A stretch of DNA of 64,000 nt from Marisa cornuarietis (taxonomy: Eukaryota; Mollusca; Gastropoda; Architaenioglossa; Ampullariidae), in contig SMMW01000535.1 of the NCBI GenBank assembly GCA_004794655.1, forward strand, positions 2,356,001 through 2,420,000. Reading direction: 5' to 3'. Under the pieces are notes generated by a model that made no database searches, was not told the origin of the DNA, and saw only the letters and a program-made list of their open reading frames with translations. Within the stretch, counting starts at the first letter, position 1. Each line of letters begins with the position of its first letter. The position numbers and the translations under genes are program-made. Of the stretch, positions 56,849 through 64,000 are shown one piece after another.

Positions 56849-59800
56849 CATCGGAGATGAGCACTGAGAATAAGAAGACCTGCAGGAGTACCACCTAAAC
56901 CATCACCACCTCTTGTGCTACATCAAGACGTTCACTACAACCTCCCCATACATACCTGTGCACATCACCACAAGAGCCTACTCTACTTAGTTCTTGTACA
57001 TAAAAACATCAACCAGATGTAAACCGGCATCAAGTCATTGTATTGTGGCTGTGACGTGCACACAGTTTGGGGCTAAATGTTGCATAGGAAAGGAGGGAAA
57101 GAAATCTAGCAACAGGATTTCATGTTTCAGGAAGAGAAAATTTGCATGCATTCTTTATGTAAGGTCATATAAATTTTGCATAAAGTATGTATAAAAATGT
57201 GCAAGCACATATATAGGTTTACATGTGTACACAAATGCAAGTGCATGCAAACATAAATGTTCAACTCAGACACAGCAGAGAAGTTTAGTTGGGAGAACAA
57301 GTCAGTTACTGGTGTAGCTCACAGCAGCAGCATAGAAATAGATTTATGGCAGTGTTGAGATGGTAGTACCTGTGAGTCACAGTTGTTTCTTGCAGGAGCC
57401 TTATGAATAAATAAAACCTCAACCATGCAGGAGAGAGGAACATGCAGCATAGTACAGAGCCTCCACCTGGTTCAGAAAAATATTTAGAGGATTCTTCCAC
57501 TTCAAGAACCAGAAATATTATTTGTGTGAACTTTGTGAAAGAGATTTGATTTGATTATTATAGGTGCACACGACAGGTTTTCAATAGTCCGTAAATGCTT
57601 GGATAGCTAGATAATGTGGACTGGTCACTGAGGTTTGGAACCAAGTGTGTTAGAATTGCATGCAGAGTGTAGCATAGTGAAGTGGTTTGACAGTATGTTT
57701 CTTAATCCTCACAAACCATTGTGTCTTAAGACTGAGGTTGAATACAGAATGTGAAGTGGAAGTATTGCCATTTGTAGTTTGTGTGGGGTGTGCATGTGCA
57801 TGCACATGCATGTGTGCATTGCAGGTGTAGTGAATGTATATATGATTGGATGAATATGCTGTTTTTCAGTTATTTTGTTGAAAAACATTTAGTCATGTAC
57901 AGAATGTTATAAACTCAAATAACATTTATCACGTTTTAAGAGAGAGTATGAGTGTCAAATATGTCATAATGCCTTTAGCTGAACAACAGAATTGATAACA
58001 TGTCCCTAATCAGTAATAAACTGTCAGGAATTAGTTTTATGTCTTTTTAATTTTTTTAAAGACATCGCTGATTGTGAATTTTTTTATAGATTTACCTTAA
58101 CTGTTCAAGTTTTTTTGACAGTCATTTGTCAGCTGCCTGATTTTGGACTGTTACTTAATTTTTTTTTCTTGCTTGTAGAAGATTGCAGATTTGTTAAAGG
58201 ATTTTTCCACCTGCTTGGGTTGTTTTTAAATTTTACCATGATAGATCAGCTGCATCTACTCCATAACCACATCTGCAATATTGTGTTATTATTTTTAATT
58301 CTTCAAGAGTGCACTGATCTGATAAATTACACATCAACATTTTTGTCATGTCGTGAATGGGCTACAGTTTTAGAGGAACAGTCTATGCCACAGATAAACT
58401 AAATAAGGCAAACATCAACAAAAGAAAATGAATTGATATTTCAAGTTTTAAAAACAAGATTATCACTTACATTTTTCTTGTGTATTGGCAATTAGCCATA
58501 AATTGCTGGATTTAGTTTATTCACAATTATTTGTTTCTTTGTCATTAAAATTGTTCAGTAACTCTTAAAAAGAAATCAAAAGCTGAAAACTGTTCTCCCC
58601 ACTTCCCAAATATAGAATTTGCTTTAGTTTGAGGTATCAGAATTTGGTCACACATAGTAGTCATTTCAAGCAAAAAGTTATTTTGAAGAACTGAATTTTT
58701 GCCTTCTGTTTTACATTTGTTTGTGGGAGTCTGGAAGATGTGAAACTTTTAAACACCATCAGTGGGCTTTAAGAGAGAGAAGCTTTGACGATCATAAATG
58801 GTGAGCATTTCTGCGGTTGTAGCTCACCACAAGTGAAGTACTTGTGACTTGACGTCTGACGTGAAGTGTGAAAAGACTATCGCAACAACCTCCCACTTGA
58901 TACACCTAAAAAGCAGAGATGCTGCTGCATTTGTTGGATTGTTGTTGATAGATGTTACCCAAAGTTACTGTTGGTACAGGCAATACCAGCTGTATATTTG
59001 CATCTTCCCCTAAAAAAAAAAAAGGACACCATTTGTTTTGTTTCCTTCAAAAAAGAGGAAATGGTTCAAACACTAGTTAGTGCTATTCTGCATTTGGGTA
59101 ACAAATAAATCTGGCATGCATGTTGATCCCTATTTAACATTGGGATCTTTGCAACTTAAATATAGCAGGCCAAATTATAGCTGATTGTTGCAGTAAGCTT
59201 TCCCCACTTTTCTGAGAATGCTGGGGAAAACTTGAGTTCATAGTTCTCCTCATGGAAATGTGGAATATAAGATTAGAGTGCTTGTGAAGAACTACAGTGG
59301 CATGGGCTTTGATAAGGCTGTTGGGTTTGTTTAAAAAGGAGTTTAGAAGGCTTGGGACAAGCAGGAAGCTTCTTCCAACTAAGCTTGCTGCATCCTTTTT
59401 TATGTAGGAGACAGTGCCTCATCCACACAGTAATACAAGTTGTTGGTCTGTTGTTATAACCAGAAGTGGTTTGTTTTATGTGTAGTAGTTATATGGTGGT
59501 AGTACATTCAGTTTTCTCTAATGACATTGGTGGACTTCTGCAGTATAATAGCAGTAGTGTGAGCATGCCTGTGAGAGAGAAATAAGTGCATTCTGAAGGG
59601 AAAAAAAACCCCGCGATAAATTGTATGCAATGATTTAAAATATGCCTAATTATTTTGTTCCACATTCTTCATAAACAATGAACCTGAGTGTAGTGCCATC
59701 AGAATGGTTGGTACACTTACTAGTTATTTCACATTAAGAGAAAAAGGGATACAGCAAGAACTGGGGATAGAGGTATAGAAGAGGTTTTATTTTTTCAAGT

Positions 59801-62800
59801 CTAATAGCCTCAATTGTTTTGTCTTACAAGCTGCAAAAAATGTGTTGGTTTGATACCTTGCAACATGACATGTAGGCTATATTGCATCATTTCCTTGGGT
59901 TATAGGTAAATCCTATAAACCGAAAGGGGTTATGTGTTTGTCTTTTAAACAGGCTCTTTCAGCATGAGCTGCGCAACTCGCTCTTTGGTAGCCGTAGGTG
60001 GCGTGATGGAGTGCACTTAAATTGTGAAAGGCAGCAAGAAAATCTGTTTGTGTGAATTGTAAGATATTCAAAGATGGTGAAGATTCCAACAACAAAAAAA
60101 TGCTGGAAAGGAGAAAAAGTAATTTTTGGAAACTAGTATTTTATTTAGATGGGGATAAATCACCTAAGCCAGAAAATCTGTGGAATTTAATTGTCAGTTT
60201 AACTTAAAAAAAACAAAAAACAACTGGATGCTTACATGACTCCTGTCATCGACAACATGGAGATCTTGGTGGAATATGTAGATGGGCATGAGACAGAGTG
60301 ACTTTCATACAATTTCCTCAACATTAGTAGTTAAAAAGCAGTTTTCCCCCACCTGGCTGGAACATACAAATGTTTGATGATAGATAGGTATTTGTGGTGA
60401 TGTCATTTACTAAGTATGCCTGCAATTTAAGAGATGTGTTACAAAACAGTTCTCTAGAAACATAAAAAAATTATTTGCTTCTTTTGTTGAGAAGAAATAG
60501 CGAATGAGCCTATGTTCTTGCTATGATTTCTGGGCAGTATAAACCATTTGTTCCTGTTTGGGTGACATTACTGAAGCATGAGTATAAAATTTAATAAAAA
60601 AACACTTTCTAGTCTACAAGGTACAATGTCCCAAATGAAAAAGAAAAGAAAGTATCAAATGTAGCTGTCTTTTTGTGTTGCACTTTCTGGTGTTGTTTCA
60701 ACAAGGATGGGTGTCTTATCTTTTTTTATCTTGTCTGGTCTAGAGTATTTTCAATGATTAAGCCATAGACAATTTATATGTAATTTGAAACTGTTTTTGA
60801 GCTGAATTTTGTTTTTTAGAGTTGTTCATCTTTGCAGAGTCTGCCTTCAGATCTATTAGTATGATTTATTGTTAAGAAATGATTGAAACAGTAATTTGTA
60901 ACTTATTCCTAGGTTGGCCGGGAATGTGGTGAATGGTATACACCAAAAAAACATTTATATAGACTTATTAATGTATGTGATTTAAGGTGTAGGTGTTATT
61001 TAGGTAACATATAGGTTAAAACAAACATGTAATCCCTCTTCAACATCCAGTGGCTAATCTGGTCATTTTTTTTTTTATTTTGGAGGGGGAGGAAGCACTT
61101 GTTCTGATTGCATCTGAATATAACAGGCAGGCAGCATGGTCTTGTATTCATTAAGCTATAACTTTTTTAATTTTCAAAATTTGTGAATATCTGGCCGTCA
61201 TAAGATTTTTGGCTGTGAGCAGTCAGTAGAGTTTGTTATGTTAGTTTGACTGTGCTATGTATCTGTTAAGTAGACAGTTATTCGTAAATGACAATGGGAA
61301 TACAGAATGAATGATGACTGATTGAGATGAGTTTTATTTGTGACAGAGTTTGAGATTTCTTCTGTTATCAGAGCAGTGCAGTTCAGTTGTTGGTCAGTTT
61401 CAACTCTGGCATGAGAGTAAATACTTTGTGAGGTTCCTGGAATTGGCACAAAATAGTTCACCAATCCATGCAATATATGTTTTGAAATTCCCAACTTCAC
61501 CTCTTGGCCATATCACAGATTCGGTCCAATGCAATTTTACCTCAGCAGCTTGCCAAAGGATGATATATAATTTACTGGTCTTCTACAGAATCTGTCAACC
61601 ATTAGATCTGTGTACTGATGTTGCTACTAATGGTCACCAGCATAGTGGAGCTGTGCAACAGCAACCATCAACGTCTTGGCAAGAAGATTAGGTGGTGCGT
61701 TTGTCATAGTTATGCTAACCACAAAGCAAAATTTCTCAGAAAAGTACATCATGTTCTGGAATATTACCCAGCAAAGCACTCTGGCAGGAGCTGGCAAGAC
61801 AGCCTGTCATCTTGATTAGCTGCAGAGTGGATCATATGTACCAGCATGCAGATTTTTATTTCATGCTTTTGCAAGATTTTGTGACGTATGCACATTTACA
61901 TTTCGTTATTTCTATATTTTGGACTATGTTTAACACTATAGCTACACTTAAAATTATTACTTTAAAATGTAAACAGATATAGTCTATATTTATGTGTTGC
62001 TGTTAAGTGTTAATTAACTTGCTAAACTTTGTGGTTGAACCTGTGGTGGTGTGCTAGAGAGACTGATCAATAATCTTAATTTTTTAAAGCACAAAATCAG
62101 ACATAAAATCATAGGGGACACGACTGAAGAACCTAGGCATATTTTATGAAAAATTTTTGTACTTTTTTCATGCACTTGTGAGAAATGGTAAATAGTCAGT
62201 TGCATTGACTAAAGCCAAGAATTCATTACAGACAGACATTTGAGGGTGTTACTTTTAAATATTGTGATAACTATGCCGCTTAACTGTAAGTTTTAAAGGC
62301 CCATCATGATTAATCATGATTGAATTGATGTGAAATTCTGTAGATCTTTCTGATTAATAACAGGCTGATGCTATCTACATTTGACTTTTGGTCACTGCCC
62401 ATTTATGAAATAGGAGTTAGTATAACAGTAAAATCCCTGGGATTATTATGTTAAAAAGGCTTACAGTGAGAAAAAAAAAAGAAGCTTAGACAGATGCCTT
62501 ATGGCATTTTTGAAGTCTAATGACTTTTTTTGTGCATGTAGCACAGCATCAACTGTGCTTTCTTCTGCACTCTAGTTCATGCCCTTTTTTTTTAAAATAA
62601 AAAAAGCATCATTTCCAGTACTTGAGTCAAAGGTAGGTAACAGTGTGGTTATGGTCAGGTTTCTCACCAAGACAAGATGTGTTCTTGGTTCTCTGAGGCA
62701 TGATACAGCACATTTTTATGACAAAAATAGTAACACTTACCTCAGTGCATTGTAAGAATAACTTTGTGTCCCATAATGAACCTCGTGATCATGAATTGAA

Positions 62801-64000
62801 TCATGTCTAGTCACATTCAAGGACAATGGAAGCAGCTATGTAATGCAGCCCAGACTCAAACTTCAAAATTCTTTGTGAGCATGACCATACATGTGGACCT
62901 ATGTGCATGCATTTTGACGTAGAGTGTTTCAGTTTTCAGTTATGTTCAACATTTTTGTGAGTTTTTTCACAAAAGGAGTGGAAACATTTATCTTTTTAAA
63001 AGGTTAGAAAATGATATCAGTCGGTTGAGTGTGTAGGGTACATGCATGTTGTTGCCTCATATTTTATGTCAGAAGGAACAGACTGCATGCGAGTATTGAA
63101 TTAAGAAAAATGTACAGGACATTATTGTGAATAACTGGACCCTTTAGCCTTTGTTTCAACATAGGTTCACTTCCGAAAGTGGAAGTGTGATGCAGCTTTC
63201 TTTTATCCAGGAAGAGCACCATTATTTCTCTGTAATTTTAAGACTGCTGTTTGCATATCCTACAGTAGTCTGAGACAGAATGTCAGTGACTGTTGTGCAC
63301 TCTCAGTTCTATAACTACAAAGAGAGACCTTAAAGGAATAAAGAGACAATACCACAGTCATATCTTTGGGGTTTACAAAAGAAACTGCTTGGAAACTTTG
63401 CTGTAGCACTTAAAAAGCTGATATTTTGTATGGAATAGTTTAAAACAGTTGATAATCACATTTCACCAGTGAAGTTGTTTGCATACTGGTACTGCATTTT
63501 CAATGTTTACTCCAGAGCAAACGTAATACACAGATCCATTAATTTTTTGAAAATGTTTAAATAATTGACCAGGTGTGATCATGTGAATCATTCACAGGAA
63601 TGTATATTTACATAGGTCTAAATCTTAAAAGCTTAAAAGTTATTCTACTTGTTTGAAAAAAAAATTATGGTAGCGATGGATGAATTCATGAATGTTAAAC
63701 ACTTTTATCAGTTACATAATTTTTTACACTTTGGCAAAGAACTTCTTAGTCACTATTTTTATCTTTTGATCTAAGCCATTTATGGTTCTTGGGGTGCAAC
63801 ATCCTTAACAAAATAAAACTTGCCTGATGCAGTATTTATCCAGATGTTACATACAATACATATAAGAAATACCTTTGCTCCATGCAGCCATAGACAATTC
63901 ATACACATTAGAATTTAAACAGCTTTATTTTTCTTCCAAAAAAAACTTCCATTTAAAACAGAAGTGCCAAGACTGGGGATATATGCACCTATAAATAAAA
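56849..64000 (+). other. CTDNEP1 3' UTR and AT-rich flank, no gene recognised
   Basis: No frame on either strand matches a family I know. Hydrophobic or Phe-rich short frames (for example 58115-58402) follow from T-rich composition. A candidate polyadenylation signal is at 57406-57411; others lie much further on (AATAAA near 60592 and 63813). On the minus strand an AATAAA near 63925 could end a convergent gene outside the window; this is speculation. Confidence 0.45.
57406..57411 (+). terminator. Candidate polyadenylation signal of CTDNEP1
   Basis: AATAAATAAAACC about 560 nt after the stop codon gives two overlapping hexamers. Use is not proven. Confidence 0.4.

Noticed and set aside
58115..58402. 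Hydrophobic 95-codon plus-strand frame after CTDNEP1
   Set aside because: Phe/Leu richness follows from T-rich DNA; no neighbouring exon or family match.
61350..61691. 113-codon plus-strand frame in the right flank
   Set aside because: No domain, no context and no conserved motif; could not be supported as a gene.

Overview
The window is animal nuclear DNA: genes are split by spliceosomal introns with GT-AG (and one apparent GC-AG) borders, spacing is wide and AT-rich, and there are many decayed retroelements, tRNA-derived SINEs and short DNA transposons. The kind of genes and repeats suggests a lophotrochozoan invertebrate, most likely a mollusc such as a gastropod. That placement is inference; no species-specific marker was found.

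Four protein-coding genes can be assembled by joining exons with matching phases. (1) Minus strand, 6881-6963: the first coding exon of a SPEN (split ends / MINT) homologue; the rest lies beyond the left edge. (2) Plus strand, 10119-31435: a complete seven-exon amidohydrolase of the bacterial 'deacetylase Atu3266/EF_0820' type (429 aa), with all expected metal ligands. Its 13-kb first intron holds a near full-length but dead Ty3/gypsy element (17129-21533, 5-bp target duplication) and LINE debris. (3) Minus strand, 34551-45145: a six-exon gene coding for about 692 aa, with N-terminal ankyrin repeats, a degenerate C2 domain and a long acidic/serine-rich tail. I could not match this architecture to a named family. 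(4) Plus strand, 45438-56848: a complete seven-exon CTDNEP1 (Dullard) phosphatase of 242 aa.

Genes 3 and 4 start head to head, 292 bp apart, and probably share a bidirectional promoter. Genes 2 and 3 are convergent, with a LINE fragment and an intact SINE between them. Genes 1 and 2 are divergent, about 3.2 kb apart.

The rest is mobile or repetitive DNA: two pogo/Tigger-like MITEs with TA duplications, a three-member hAT-like family (ends CAGTGGCGTAGGAA, 5-bp duplications), two tRNA-derived SINE families, four LINE reverse-transcriptase relics, local duplications and minisatellites. From 56849 to the right edge I see only the CTDNEP1 3' UTR and AT-rich DNA without a recognisable gene. I saw no CRISPR array, rRNA gene or functional tRNA gene.
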